From Cylicocyclus nassatus (taxonomy: Eukaryota; Nematoda; Chromadorea; Rhabditida; Strongylidae), in contig CATQJL010000001.1 of assembly GCA_958299035.1 (NCBI GenBank), positions 75,413,594 through 75,477,593 of the forward strand: a stretch of 64,000 bases of DNA. Direction: 5' to 3'. Within the stretch, counting starts at the first letter, position 1. The number at the start of each line of letters is the position of its first letter. The position numbers were made by a program, and so were the translations under genes. The notes beneath the pieces are model-generated. The model had not been told where the DNA came from, ran no database searches, and saw only the letters and a list, made by a program, of their open reading frames with translations. Shown piece after piece: positions 23,038-34,998 of the stretch.

Positions 23038-24143
23038 ATGAGGTGTACCTTGATCCTCGCAGTAAGTTTTGCGATCTATCTCTTTTGTATCACTTATACC
23101 TGTCCAAATAGTCTGGAGTCTATTTTCAGGCCCTATTTGCTGCGTCTTGGTGTGATTTGAATGCCGATCTTGAAAACTTGTTCAAAAGAAGATGTTCCAA
23201 TTTGAACGAAATGGGAAACAGGGAGGTTGAAAAAAAACTCAACGTCACCGTAATGGTGGAAAAAGCGCAAGATGGAAAGGAGGAGGAAAAAGCGCAAGAT
23301 GGAAAGGAGGAGGAGGAGAAAAAAGAGGACGAAGAAAAACCGAAAGCTGAAGGTGGACAGAAGAATGAGAAGAATGTCTCTGTGGTTGGTCTTGGAATCG
23401 TCTCACATTATCAATTAGTCGCTAATAGTATTTTTATTGTGCTTGAGAATTTTTGATTATTGTGTCACTAACTTCAAAGGTTGATGTCTCTAGTTTCGAT
23501 TAGTTTTCTTGGTTCACAACTTCAAACAATTATCATTTTTTCAGAGGTATTATTGCGCGCTCTCACAGGTGGCCAGGCTTGCGCAACAGTTTAACGTCAC
23601 AGGCTTAGTGCAATACTACCGTCCATGGAGGTATACAGTAGTTAGATCACAGCCAATTGATGCGTTTTACAATTTTTTTCTAGCCGAAGTTCGCCCACGG
23701 CTGATGTGGTTGCAGGACTCGGCAAAATGCTTGCAAACGTATGTGCTTCTTTTATAACCTCTAGTTTCGCAAAATGTTCTAACGAGTAGTTTGCAGTCTT
23801 AAACAGCTAATCGCTGTTCCTGTTGAAAAATTCAGTCATACCGTAGGTATAAACTTAATTGCAGAAACCGCCTGTTGCGGTGAATGCAAAAGATGACCAT
23901 TTCCCCTTTGGATGCGATTTTGGAGTGAAATCTTATAAAAAGCTAATCCCGCAGAAGAAGAACAAGAAGAAGAAGAAGAAGAAGAAGAAGAAGCAAAAGA
24001 AGCGCTACCAGACCATAACAGAGTACGACGCCTATTGTGTAGCTCTAACTGACGAATTTGTTGGAGTCCTAGGACAAATTTATGACGGGTCTTCGGCAGA
24101 CAAAATAAAAACAATCCTGGGCGATTTGAACAAACAAGAATAG
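23038..24143 (+). CDS. Secreted protein A, 232 residues, five exons
   Basis: Exons 23038-23061, 23130-23384, 23545-23630, 23684-23738 and 23865-24143, with introns of 68, 160, 53 and 126 bp; all junctions keep frame. Exon 1 encodes only MRCTLILA; with exon 2 (ALFAASWCD) it makes a clear signal peptide. Residues ~50-85 are a Glu/Lys-rich low-complexity segment with a short internal duplication. Exon 3 carries YYCALSQVARLAQQFNVTG. Exon 5 carries HFPFGCD, a run of ten lysines, then EYDAYCVALTDEF. Paralogue B shares exon number, phases, an identical 24-nt exon 1, an identical 86-nt exon 3, and five cysteines (residues 16, 30, 97, 157, 198 here). The exon 2 donor (GTTGGT) is weak and could be misplaced by a few codons. 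No family recognised; secreted, possibly with a basic binding surface. Start chosen because it alone gives a signal peptide and matches B. Confidence 0.8.
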
Positions 24144-27100
24144 AAGTCAACGAGCATTCTAAAAACATAAAAACTGCGTCCAGGATTGTCGATGTCAACG
24201 TAGTTCCAGCGCCGTATTACTGCTCTTGCGGAAGGTCGGTCAACTAATTAGTTGCCTGCACGTTCGAGCGCGGCGCTAGTACGACGCTGGCATAGCGCCG
24301 TTCGTCAAAACGAAGTTTTAATTAGGTCACGAGAAGTTTCGGGCTCTTCTAAAAATATTTTTGTGGCAAATTCCGATTATGCCTGATTTTTGCATGCCAT
24401 ATTTCATAGTACCTGGTCTGAGCTTTTTATTTAGCGCTGTCGTTTTACCATGAGCACGAACTAGAAATACCTTTGTACTTAGCAGATGCAAACCATCCTT
24501 TTTTACAGCACTAAAAAGAGTCCTATCCGGGAGAATCAATTTTTGATTGTCTTGATTAGTTTGATTCATCTGATTGGCTTGATTAACCCACCTAGCCGGA
24601 AACGGATGAGCTCTGCCTTAAAGCAATCGAAGTGCCGCTTGTAGATCTGAAAGTAAGGATAATTGTTGGCAACCGTAACGTCTTTTGTTTGGAAATGCAA
24701 AACAGAATCGTGTCTACATGCACTACTACTCTCTACGGAAATACATCAATTTAGAATTGTGATGGTATCAATTATCAGGTCCAATAATAGTGGTGGGTAG
24801 TGACAAATATTCTCACTGATTCGTAAATCTGAATACTTTGTGCAAAAACAGGAATTATGATGTCGCTGCAGTAAGAAACGTAACATCCAGTCCTCTTTTG
24901 TGTTCACTTTTACACTAACTGCGAAAGTTTTTTATAGCTCATAATCATTACATCCCCTTTCCATACTTTTATCAAACTAGTTTCATCAGTACAATGCACC
25001 TGATTCTTTTCCAAGCTCGGCTAGCCTGATAAATCAAAAAAAAACTGTGTGGGAAGCAACTAGTTCGCGGGGCTTTGTAGTTCGGTCCAACAGCTTGCAT
25101 GAAAAATGGGTTGGTGCGTTTTGTACTTGTAAAATGGCATGAGCTAAAAGAAGCTGTTGCATTTAGTGTGGAAGTGTTTTTGAATAAGAAGTGAATGTTT
25201 TGTTTTTTAGCAGCCGAATCAAAATTTCTTTCATGCGCAAAATGTTTAGGTTTATGATTTAATGAGAGTATTTGTCATCTCTTCTCACTGTTACAGGAAA
25301 TAATACTTGCTACCACTGCAATTCTTATCTAATGAGCTTCACAAAACTAGTAATACAGATAATCTTAACTTGCTTTTTATAACTTTGTAAATACCAATCT
25401 ACTGAACATTCTTTCCTTTAAGAAAGCAAACGCATTAAACCCTTGGGATTGCCCGTAAATGCTCATAACCTGATAGAAACTTCGAGAGCTTTCGTGTATT
25501 TAGATTGTTTTTTCTCATATAAGTACAAAAGTATGTTTTTGCAAAAGTATTTTCTTTCCGTTCTCAAAAGTACTTCCTTTTTATCCACTCTTATTTTTTA
25601 TTCGTTCTCAAAAGTATTTTTTATTCGTTTTTTAGATAAAGAGATTTTAAAAGATTTGTTTGTGAAGTTGTCTTACTATTAATATATCAACAGGATTAGA
25701 CCAGATAGTCATCCGAGTAATAGCTTCGCAATCTTCCGTAATGGATATCGAAACCCTCTCAATGTAGAATTGCTTCCTTGCGGCATTCGATGTCGCTTTG
25801 CGTCTTTTCCTCTTACCGAGTTCGAGCAATACACTTTTCAAACCGACTATTTTAGAAACAAGTTTATTGCAAGAACACAGGTTAATGGATTTTTTCAAAC
25901 CATCATAAGATTTAATGAGAAACTTTTACATTTGAGATCATCAATGTATTTGTGAAGACGTGATTTTGTGGAAGTCTATACCAGATAAAAAAAATGACGT
26001 CTTTGCGAATGGCAGGTATGGCAGGATGAAGACCACTCTCAAATATTCAGATGGCTTAAAACTAAATGTATGATGCTTATTAGGCTGAGTTCATACTGAT
26101 CCTCAAGTTCCGAAACAGCTTGAGCACAGCCGCAGATCGTGCGCTGTGCTGCAACTGCCCCGGAATTCAGGTAGTATAAACCCAGTTTTGAGTATTTTAC
26201 TTAAGTCCGCATTTTTTGCGGAAATCACCGTTGGTGTAACGTGCATGAAGATAAACCCTTAGAAGTTCAACATTTCTGATTTTGCATGGCCTTTTGAAAG
26301 AGCGAGGTAATATATTAGGTTGCAAACTAAGTTTTGCGATTTGCAGTCGGCTTTGACGGGAATAAATATCAGCTAACAAACTTGTCTGGCGCAGCAGTGC
26401 TACAAGAATACAACTGTGCACATTATTTTGCAACCTGTACGATCACTTATTCATGGTTGTCGATCGGTTTGGTAAGTGTCTCTTCCTGTGTTGGAAAAAT
26501 TTCATTGGACTTAATAGCGTTATAGCCTTCGCTTCCCTTCGCAATTTTCAGTCCATCCCAAAGCTTTCAATGAGCTACCTGATCTGCCTTTCTGTGCCTT
26601 TTCTGCTTGACTCAAAGCCCTCCTCCCTTATTCATTGAAAAATTTTCGTATTCAAGCAGTGGATAAAAAACTTTCTGCGAAAAGTACAAACTCACAAAGC
26701 TGACAAAGGAATGACCAAAATTTGAGCCAGCCATTCTAAACAAGTGTATGACATGGACTCGTCCTGAAACGCTGATCTCGAATGTATGTTTATTATCTGA
26801 TGAACAGCTTTGTGGAAAGGGAATGAGTGGCAGTCTGAGGGCGCGTATACAGTGATTTTGAGTATTCCACTTACAAGGAAGAAGAACCAACCTGGATTTA
26901 CAGTATGGAGTCACTCATCGATCTTCATTGGTGTGGGTTTATAGTAGGAACACTAATGAAGAGCAGCATACAGTCCATCATGAAATAGCCTTTCAAAAAG
27001 TTCTAAAATATTCTGGGCTATGCAGAGACGTTTTCAGACATGCTAATCTCACAATATTTTACAGGTTTTTAAGCGTTTTGAGTGGTTTTTATCAAATTTC

Positions 27101-27589
27101 TGATTACTGCGGTTTATCTAGCATAACTTAAAGGAAAAGGTTTTACAATAAGTACAAATTTTATGTTCATAGTAAGCGGATCAATTCAGCCTGATGATAA
27201 AGTTTTCGGCTCCTTGAGTGTCCATTCTAAGGCAAAATGTAGATTAATGGCCAGGGCTCGACACAGGTGACTTGTAAGCAAGCTGGATATCGTTTTTTGG
27301 GACAAAAAGCAAAGGGGGTACCGTTTTTAAGGCCGAAAAGACACAAAAATTGTGAAGTTTTATATAGTCGATGTTTCGTTTTTTGAGGGTTTTTTAGGTT
27401 TAGGGTTTAAGATCAAAGGAGACTTCGTAAAAAATCGCGAACAAGGGGACTTCTTTGCATTCTCCAAAAGCCACCTCGTGCCGAGCCCTGTTAATGGCCC
27501 GTAACCCTCTTCAAAGTCTTCTTGTAATTCTACAGTGATTAAGAGAATGAGTGATTTACTCCATACTATACTGGAAGTCAAAGTTGAAG
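24144..27589. other. Long spacer between paralogues A and B (part 1)
   Basis: About 3.4 kb with no supported gene. Isolated single-ended TTAGGT(T/C) sequences occur near 24325 and 26313 but I could not find matching inverted ends. Short frames (for example minus 25898-25647 and minus 26914-26612) have no recognisable motif. Confidence 0.3.
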
Positions 27590-28200
27590 CCTGCTCTATT
27601 GAAGGTGCTTGAAGCTAAGCAAATGACTTTGTGAGGAAAGAGTTATTACCGATTGAAAAGGTTGGACTTACTTTTGGGACACTCCGTATACTGTTGTTGT
27701 ACCATTACTTGCCTAAAATCCGAGGAAACAAAAATCTCACGCTTTTTCCAAAAATGATGCTGGACTGCTCCCATTTAAATAAATTTGTATTAACCGCCTT
27801 TGTTATGAAACCGCAGATTTTCAATTTTATAAAAGTGCTACTTTTCGAAAAACACCAAACTTAGTTTTTTTAGAAATTATAAACTTTATATTCCTCGAAA
27901 AGTAGCGCTTGTAGTGTTCTGAAAATTTACGGTTGTTCTGAATTCCTTTAATTTAAAACTATGTGGAAGCCGCCCAGACTCAGTTTGAGAAAAACATAAA
28001 GATTTCCGTTTTTTTTAAGTTTTTAATCAAGAAGATTCAGTAATTGTATATATGGACGATGTGAAGGTATGCATGTGAGCAAATAGGAATCGTTGAAGCC
28101 CGTTCAAAGAGAAATCCCATTACTTTCGATTTTCCGGGCATAAAAGATTGCGGAATTTTTCTTAAAATTTCAGGAGTATGCATCGAATTTAGTGCAAAGG
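27590..28200. mobile_element. Decayed palindromic element
   Basis: Imperfect inverted repeat centred near 27870: AAAGTGCTACTTTTCGA on the left mirrors TCGAAAAGTAGCGCTT on the right, and CCGCAGATTTTCA mirrors TGAAAATTTACGG. The inner plan resembles the centres of 15765-16711 and 30663-31615. Outer ends are lost. Confidence 0.35.
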
Positions 28201-29146
28201 TTGAATGCTATTTCCAGAGAACAGTGGTCCCCATACATTCAGATTGCCCTGTGTGGGGAGAAGGAAGTGAGACATGACATTCTTTTTTTTAGATGATGCT
28301 ACAGTTTCAACACTTATATGTACAACTTTTATCGCGAATAATACATACAATTCAAAAAACAACAATTTTACTTACAATAAATAAGAAAAATCTTAACGAA
28401 CTCAAATCCTTTTTTGCGATATTGATTTTCGTATATATGATGTGATGTTTTTATTGAAAAGACCGGACACTCTCAGAAATTTTGATTGCCACAACTTCTT
28501 GTTGCTTCTTGGAAGATCAAATCTGCAGTAGTAAAACGGTATAAGCTAACGATTACGAAGACAATGGTTAGATTTGCGAAACGCAGGATTAAGCTGTGTT
28601 CTGTGTCAGAGCTTCCCCCGGGTACGCGTCGCGGTCGACCGCCTTCGTCTCGGACTAGCTTATGCTGTTTCTATACGTAACTTTATCATCTATTTGAGGT
28701 CAATTCTTTACTCCGCTTAGCATAAAGAAAACGAAATTTCATGCTTTGGGAAGCTGTAAAGTGGTACAATCACAAAATCCTTTTGAAATTGAGCTGTGAA
28801 AAAGATACAAACGTTCGAGTCAAAAACATAACATTCTTAATGCAGTCAATTAAAATGTTTTTTTTGGTTCAAAATTTGAATTGGTGCAAATGCAGGGTTC
28901 AAAATTTGAATTGGTGCAAATGCAGGGTTGTATCACTGATTTCTTGCTGTTTCTGGACGTGTTGCAGCGTTGCGATTTTGAGCGATAAGATTTAGCTCAA
29001 ATTGTAATGGTATTTATAGGCTGTCCAGTTTTAAGGAGACCGAAATGATGGCATAAGTCCAAAGTCTTTTCTAATATGTACTTTTTGATCTGAACTTGAC
29101 CTTTGACATTATTCAAAAGCAAAGTAAGAAGTCCAAACTCCAGCTT
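28201..29146. other. Spacer with a 30-bp tandem duplication
   Basis: No gene supported. At about 28866-28925 a 30-bp unit containing TTTGAATTGGTGCAAATGC occurs twice without change. The plus frame spanning it (28741-28995) duplicates ten codons but has no domain. Confidence 0.4.
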
Positions 29147-29609
29147 ACTAACAAGGGAAGTTCATTCAGTCGAAGTGGCGATTTGAAAGGAGATCTATAC
29201 CAGTGGATAGAGCTTAAAACGCTGATCTCAGATAAACCTTTTATACCTGCGATGCATTGTTCTGAAAAAAGTTATGAGCTTTTCTAAAGCCAAATTTCGT
29301 GCATTTTGATTCGCAAAATCATGATAATCGCAACACAAAAGTGTGCAAGGCTTTCGTATGAACTCGAAATAGACCTAAAATGCTTATTAGGTGGTTTGCT
29401 TAAGCCCTGCACACTTTTGTGTAGCGATTACCATAATTTTGCGACTCAAAATGCCCGAAAATTTGGCTTTAGAAAAGCTCATAACTTTTCTCAGAACAAC
29501 GCATCGCAGATATAGAAGGTATATCTGAGATCAGCTTTCTAAGCTCTATCCATTGGTATAGAACTCCTTCCGAATCGCCATTTCGACTAAGTGAACTTCC
29601 CTTGTAAGT
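29147..29609. mobile_element. Palindromic TIR element, CTTGTAAG family
   Basis: Left end CTAACAAGGGAAGTTCATTC, right end its inverse closing in GAACTTCCCTTGTAAG. Inverted arms meet near 29380 and share over 400 bp with 7545-8003 at high similarity. It lies 130 bp beyond the stop of gene B. Confidence 0.8.
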
Positions 29610-29737
29610 GTCCTAAAAAATATCTTCAAAATTCAAATATAGACGAAGAATGCAACTAGTGTAGAACAAAAATTCTGAGATGCCCGGAATTTTTTCGCTA
29701 ATCTAATAATTTGTTCCAAAAGGCACATTCAGGTTTC

Positions 29738-32700
29738 CTACTCCGCTTTTCCCAAACTTTTAATAATTTCCGATACTTGAGAGGGTTTTACCGTTTCAAT
29801 GAATTTAATCAGCATGTCATTAAATTCTCTCGTCAAAGTTATACAGTAGGAGTCAAACTCAAACCACTGTCTAACCACTATCTTTGGCTTCTTCTTCTTT
29901 CTTCCTTTTTTGCGCTTGATTTTAATTTTTTGTTTCACCCGCCTTGAATCTATATAGCAACCAATTGGAAAATGCGCTTTATCTTCTTCACCATTTGCCA
30001 TAGGATGCATCTGCAAAAGAAAAAATTTTTTTCTAGTTTAGTGATGCTAATCCAGCGCAAAAAGTTGCATGACCAATTCAAAGTTCTTCGGTTGCCCGTT
30101 CTTGCACATACATATCTAAGTAGCTTCTATGTATCTCAAGTGCAAGCCCAAAAGACTGTCAAAACGATTCTTGTCGTCCACGTTTGTGTAACTCAAAAGA
30201 AGAACAAGAATAATCTGGATTATTTCCATTGCTTCATATAAAGTTCTTCCTGGCACCTGTTCGTGAACGGAACTGAGAAATCGAGTTTCAAAGCCATAAG
30301 AGATTGTTGCTCGTAAGAATTTTGAGGAGAAATCAAAACTCGCAGATCTTGTTGAATCTATAGTCAAAAAGGAGCAAAATAGCTCCTGTTTATATTGGAA
30401 AAAACAATCCGAAAATCTCGAAATGGATGGAGTGTATCTTGCTCTTTCAATAAGCAGTTAGATCAAGTTTTTGTGACTAAAACTATGTGTCAACTGTTTA
30501 AAAGAATTAAACTGCTACTCGAGTAGTAATGACTTCAGCGCTTGTCCTCTTGTGAGACTTTGAGTTCAAATTAGCCTTTCAAAATTAAACCTCGCAAAAA
30601 ATGCATCAATTTTTACTACATTAACCCGGTGCAAGCAGCAAAATTCTAGACTTCGAAAAGTATTAGGTTGTCCGGAAATTAATGCAGGTTTTGAATTCCA
30701 ACCGCAATAAGTCATACACTTCTCATTTCTAAGTAGGTTGTAAAATACCAATCGATAGAACAAAGCAAGCTCTACAAGATGGCTATCTTGCTTTAGCAAC
30801 AGCTCTGATCTACCACGAGTTTCGAGCCAACAACCATAAAGACCCAACTGCCCGAAAAATTGGGTAAAATCGTAACTCTGTTCATAAAAATCCTACAAAA
30901 ATTCTAACTTGCTCACGTAAACACAGTCCACATAAGGCATCTATATACGCCGCTGCTGTATTTTTTTTTCCCGGTTGAGAATCAAGAAAACGGAAATTTT
31001 TGTGCATTTGCCAAAATGGTGCTGTGCCATTCCCACATAATTAGTTGTATACTACAAAACCTGTAGAAGTAGAAACGTAAATTTTCAGCCCTTTACAAAC
31101 TTTAGTTCTCGAGAAATCTGAATTTTAGCTTGGACCACCTAACTAATGAAGGTTATATTCGATATTTCTCGAGAACTAAAGCTTGTAGAGAGCTGAAAAT
31201 TTATGTTTGTACTTCTACAGATTCGTAGTATACAACCACTTATGTGGGAACGGCACAGCAGTACTTTGGCAGATGCACGAAAATTGCCGTTTTCTTGATT
31301 TTCAACAGGGGAAAAAATGCAGCAGCGGCGTATATAGATGCCTTATGTGGACTGTGTTTACGTGAGCAAGTTACAATTTTTTTAGGATTTTTATGAACAG
31401 AGTCACGATTTTACTCAAATTTTTAGGCAGTTGGGTCTTTATGGTTTTTGGCTCGAAACTCGTGGTAGATCAGAGCTATTGCTAAGGCAAGACAACCATC
31501 TTGTAGAGCTTGCTTTGTTCTATCGAATGGTATTTTACAACCTACTTAAAAATGAAAAGTGTATTACTTATTGCGGTTGGAATTCAAAACCTGCATTAAT
31601 TTCCGGACAACCTTACAGCATGACATGATAAACATATCATCTCAGAAGGCGTATCGAAGCTCTAAGACCACCTTACCCCTTTCAGCGTCTTGTTGAACTT
31701 TTTCGCTATACTCTCAATTGGCGGCTCATATTTTCTGAAAAATAAGACATTAAAAAGATAGAAAGCACAAAATGAGCGCAAGCTGCAATTTAGTCGTACC
31801 TTTTCAACACGGAGAATGTATGCATGCCTGTCACATTGAATTGTGCTGCTAACCTTGCCACTCTTGTGAGTGCGCAGTAGTAGGTCTAGAAAACCAAATT
31901 TAAAAAGTTTAGCGCGATCTGCATTTGATTTTATGACTCAAAATTGATGTCCTGATCAAATACTTTTAAGCAAAAAGTTATTAGGGTGATCCAAAAGTAA
32001 TGGGGAAGCTAGAGAATAAATGCAGTTTTCTCAAATAGAAAAGCTAATTGGAAGTCCAAGTTTTGGCAGATGTTAGTACACAACAAAACCTTCTGATCGA
32101 GGTCTATAGTTGGGCACTGTCACATGGCGTTAATTCTATAAGCGCTTAAAACTGAAGCTCACCACTTCAAGTAATTTTGAACTTTGAGCAGCAACGCCGC
32201 AGTAAAACAAGTGAGCCTACCAGAGATACGTGCGCAGTAATGGGTGAGGGGACTGTCACCAAATCCACAAAAGCTTGGTGGTCCCAAGGCTTTAGAACAG
32301 AAGATATAGCATCGGGTATCAGGAGACATATTACTTATTCTTTCATCAAGGTAATCAAATAAGCCCAAACTTTGCAGTTGCTTTTTGATAGTGTTTTCTA
32401 AGCTCTATCCATACATATGCAAACTACTTTGACTTTTCTCATTTTCAAAAGATTGCGTCCCAAAACATGAATTTTAGCCTGAAAATCTGCGCCAAACACC
32501 GCACTTTTTCGAATAAAGTGCCTTTTTTTGTATAAAATAATGTGCAATTTTTAAATATTCAAGTAATCATTAGAAAGAGTTTGGAAAGCTCTTTCGAATG
32601 GTATGCCATATGTCGAGGGACTATCAGGTGCAGCGGCCCAAATTCGAATGGCGTTCAAAAAAGTCTGTCTGACTTCTTTGGAGCGCCACTCGAAGAAATG

Positions 32701-33244
32701 TCGGTGACGTGCTGCAAGGTGCTGTCAAGATAACCTGCGAAGGTCACCTTATACAAAGGCGTTAAAAATGCTAAGCGTTCTTAGCTAATCAGAAAGAAAT
32801 CTTGAAGAATGTTAAAAAAAAATCAAGGTGCCCCATTACTTTTGGATCACCCTAATATTTTAGCGGTTGAAATGGAATGAAAATATACTGACCGCAGGGT
32901 ATGTCTTCACTGATTGTTGTTGTTTCTCCTCCTTCTTCTCCTCAGTTTCCTTCTTCTCCTGATCCTCTTTCTTTTCCTGATCTTTCTCCTTCTCGTCCTC
33001 GACCGCCATCGGTTTCGGCACGTCTATTGTTCCATTAACTCCGATGAGTTTCGCAATTTTCTTGTTGATTTTCTCAACAGTAACACTGCATTTCTTTTTG
33101 AGGAGATTTTCCGGGACGGATTTTACATCACACCATGCTAGAGCGAGCAGGACCTGAAATTCAGCGTAACCAATTAGCTTCCACAAATGGCAAATCACAG
33201 GAGACTATCGTATAACCCACGCTAAAAATTAAGGCGTACCTCAT
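29738..33244 (-). CDS. Secreted protein B, 233 residues, five exons, paralogue of A
   Basis: Minus-strand exons 33244-33221, 33153-32893, 31885-31800, 31734-31677 and 30010-29738. Every junction keeps frame, and each intron falls at the same place and phase as in gene A. Exon 1 (MRYALIFS) plus VLLALAWCD forms the signal peptide. Exon 2 ends in an acidic E/K/D/Q-rich segment. Exon 3 reads YYCALTRVARLAAQFNVTG, the best-conserved block. Exon 5 has HFPIGCY, a Lys/Arg-rich stretch and FDSYCITLTREF, ending in KSLGKAE. The five cysteines match gene A. Introns 2 (1007 bp) and 4 (1666 bp) are swollen by the TIR elements at 31981-32855 and 30663-31615; without the first, intron 2 is close to A's. The exon 1 donor is GTGGGT and exon 2 donor GTCAGT, both acceptable but not ideal. 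Function unknown; expected extracellular. Confidence 0.8.
30663..31615. mobile_element. Palindromic mariner-type MITE in intron 4 of gene B
   Basis: Ends TTAGGTTGTCCGGAAATTAA and its inverse (last bases CCTTA). Arms of about 430 bp are inverted copies centred near 31130. It shares CAAGCTCTACAAGATGG and the centre CTCGAGAA plan with 15765-16711. No transposase coding. Confidence 0.8.
31981..32855. mobile_element. TIR element in intron 2 of gene B
   Basis: Starts TTAGGGTGATCCAAAAGTAA, then TGGGG, and ends with the inverse at 32855; TA flanks. TIRs of about 25 bp are near perfect, while the interior is not a full palindrome. Mariner-like ends; interior frames are short. Confidence 0.75.
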
Positions 33245-33274
33245 TTCAGCGTAAAACTTCTACTTCGTTCAGAT

Positions 33275-33281
33275 ATTTATA
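33275..33281 (-). promoter_or_regulatory. TATA box of gene B
   Basis: TATAAATA read on the minus strand, 37 bp upstream of the ATG at 33244, preceded by CTCAC as in gene A (TTCAC). Same position relative to the start codon in both paralogues. Confidence 0.6.
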
Positions 33282-33419
33282 GTGAGTTGTGACCTAACTT
33301 TGTTATTACAAGTAGTCGTGACTGCACAAAATTTCCAATAAAAACGCTTTGGGGAGCTCGACCTTTATGAAAAGTGTTGTAGTGCGGGTGAATTCGATCT
33401 ATTTTTAGTTCGGTAAGTA

Positions 33420-34066
33420 TTAGGTTGTAACAGAATTAATGCAGGTTTTCCAAATTTTGAGTTTGGATTACTATAACTTTTTATAGAAATAGTCAATCCG
33501 TTTTTAATAAAGTTACTGCAATCAGCAAACCTTTAGCAATCTAACACGCACTAGCTTATCGTTGTCGCTTTACTAAGAGACATTTCATAGCCCGAAGACT
33601 GCCAAAAGTTTTCTTTAAAAACCTTCAGTTTGAGAGACCATAACTTACTATACAATATAGTAGAATGGTACAAAGTTCATTCACTCTGCAGAAAATAGTC
33701 GGTTGTGCAACAGAGTTAAAGTTGTTTTTACGAAAAATATTTTGCAGGAAATATTGCAAAAAATTTGTACTCACTCATTCTTCACAAGTGCTCTCAAATG
33801 ACGACGCTTTTCTTGCTTTCCTTGAATTTTCTCGCCGCGGAAGAGAACCAGCTTCCGGTTTTTTTTTGCTATCATGTGCCCTATGTCCACTCTTTCTGCG
33901 CACACACAATAAACCCAGTTCTCCTGAAACGAAAGCGCGCCTAAGAAACTGGAAAAAGAGTACTTTCAGAAGATGTGCATAGTTTCCTAAGATAATGGAA
34001 TTTTGTTTTGAACCAACACTTTGAAAAAGAGTGTGGGAAACCTGCATTGATTCTGTTACAACCTAA
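33420..34066. mobile_element. Mariner-type MITE upstream of gene B
   Basis: Ends TTAGGTTGTAACAGAATTAA and the near-inverse closing in GTTACAACCTAA; followed by TA. It also begins with GCAGGTTTTCC and ends with an inverse phrase, as in 30663-31615. It sits about 140 bp upstream of the gene B TATA box. Confidence 0.75.
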
Positions 34067-34269
34067 TATTCCAAAACCTTACAAGTCTAATCAAAGCTAT
34101 TGCTAATTATATCTCAACTCACCCAATGTTACTTGTTAGCTGTCATTATCGTTTTGACAACATCATTGTTTTGCATTACAATAACAAACTTCCTACAATA
34201 GGAGGATTTTTAATTTGGCATAATCTTTCCACGCTCCATTACACAACACCAACTTCACTCAAGATTGGG

Positions 34270-34659
34270 TCAGTTATTGGATATTGAAATTTCGTTTTTG
34301 TTTTTTGTTGTTTGTAACATTATTGTTGTTACTTTCATTGGAGTTTCTATGTTTTGTAATATATGTCTGTTAATGATTAGCATAGGACATTCTAAGTGAT
34401 AAATGAAAACTTCTATAAACACGGCTGCTGTAAAATGTATGTAAATTTTTTTCATGGCTGGAAACTGGGAGAGCGAGAATGTTTGTAAAAGCAACCCTAG
34501 GTTATCCCACATAAGTGATTCTATACTATACACCTCCAAAAGTTCAACAAATGTTTTCCAACTTTCTGCAGGTTTTTTATTTTCTAGATACATCGAAATG
34601 CACAGAAAACACAACGCAATTTCCGTATTTTTAGTCGCAGATATACAGCAACTGTCCAT
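34270..34659 (-). CDS. Hypothetical 129-residue ORF
   Basis: Longest clean open frame in this part, starting MDSCCISATKNTEIA. The N-terminal half has a protein-like composition (ENKKPAESWKTFVELLEVYS, then IESLMWDNLG), the C-terminal half is more hydrophobic and repetitive in I/T/N. No family recognised. A CTGCAG acceptor-like site inside (near 34575) suggests that part of it could instead be a single exon. It may be chance. Confidence 0.25.
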   Translation of the reverse strand: MDSCCISATKNTEIALCFLCISMYLENKKPAESWKTFVELLEVYSIESLMWDNLGLLLQTFSLSQFPAMKKIYIHFTAAVFIEVFIYHLECPMLIINRHILQNIETPMKVTTIMLQTTKNKNEISISNN

Positions 34660-34998
34660 ATGAGAGTCTGATGCGGAGAATAGATAAGTGAGCAGGTTGA
34701 GATTTTGAAATTTTGGATAAAGATCTCAATTTTTGAAAGTTTAAATTCTTACACTTTCTTCAAACATTTCTTGATCAAACTTGAGCCATTCTTTGTAAGC
34801 TCTTTTGTAAAGTTTACTTTGTTCGAACGAGCATCAGACCAATTTTTTGTGCATACCTTGCTGCGGTTGCTGAGGTCGAATGTGATGCACCGTGCATTAT
34901 TCTCGCAGAATATATTCATGTTAAAATTATCAAATCATGATGGCAATAATTATAAATCATGTATTTGTGTAAGCTTTTGTTATATTTATTCCATACTT

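Noticed and set aside
24320..26340. Single TTAGGTC/TTAGGTTG ends near 24325 and 26313 as MITEs
   Set aside because: No matching inverted ends were found, so no element can be delimited.
30116..30367. Extra exon for gene B in intron 4 (an exon-like segment with TATAG acceptor and GTGCC donor)
   Set aside because: Its phase does not fit between exons 4 and 5, and gene A has nothing comparable.
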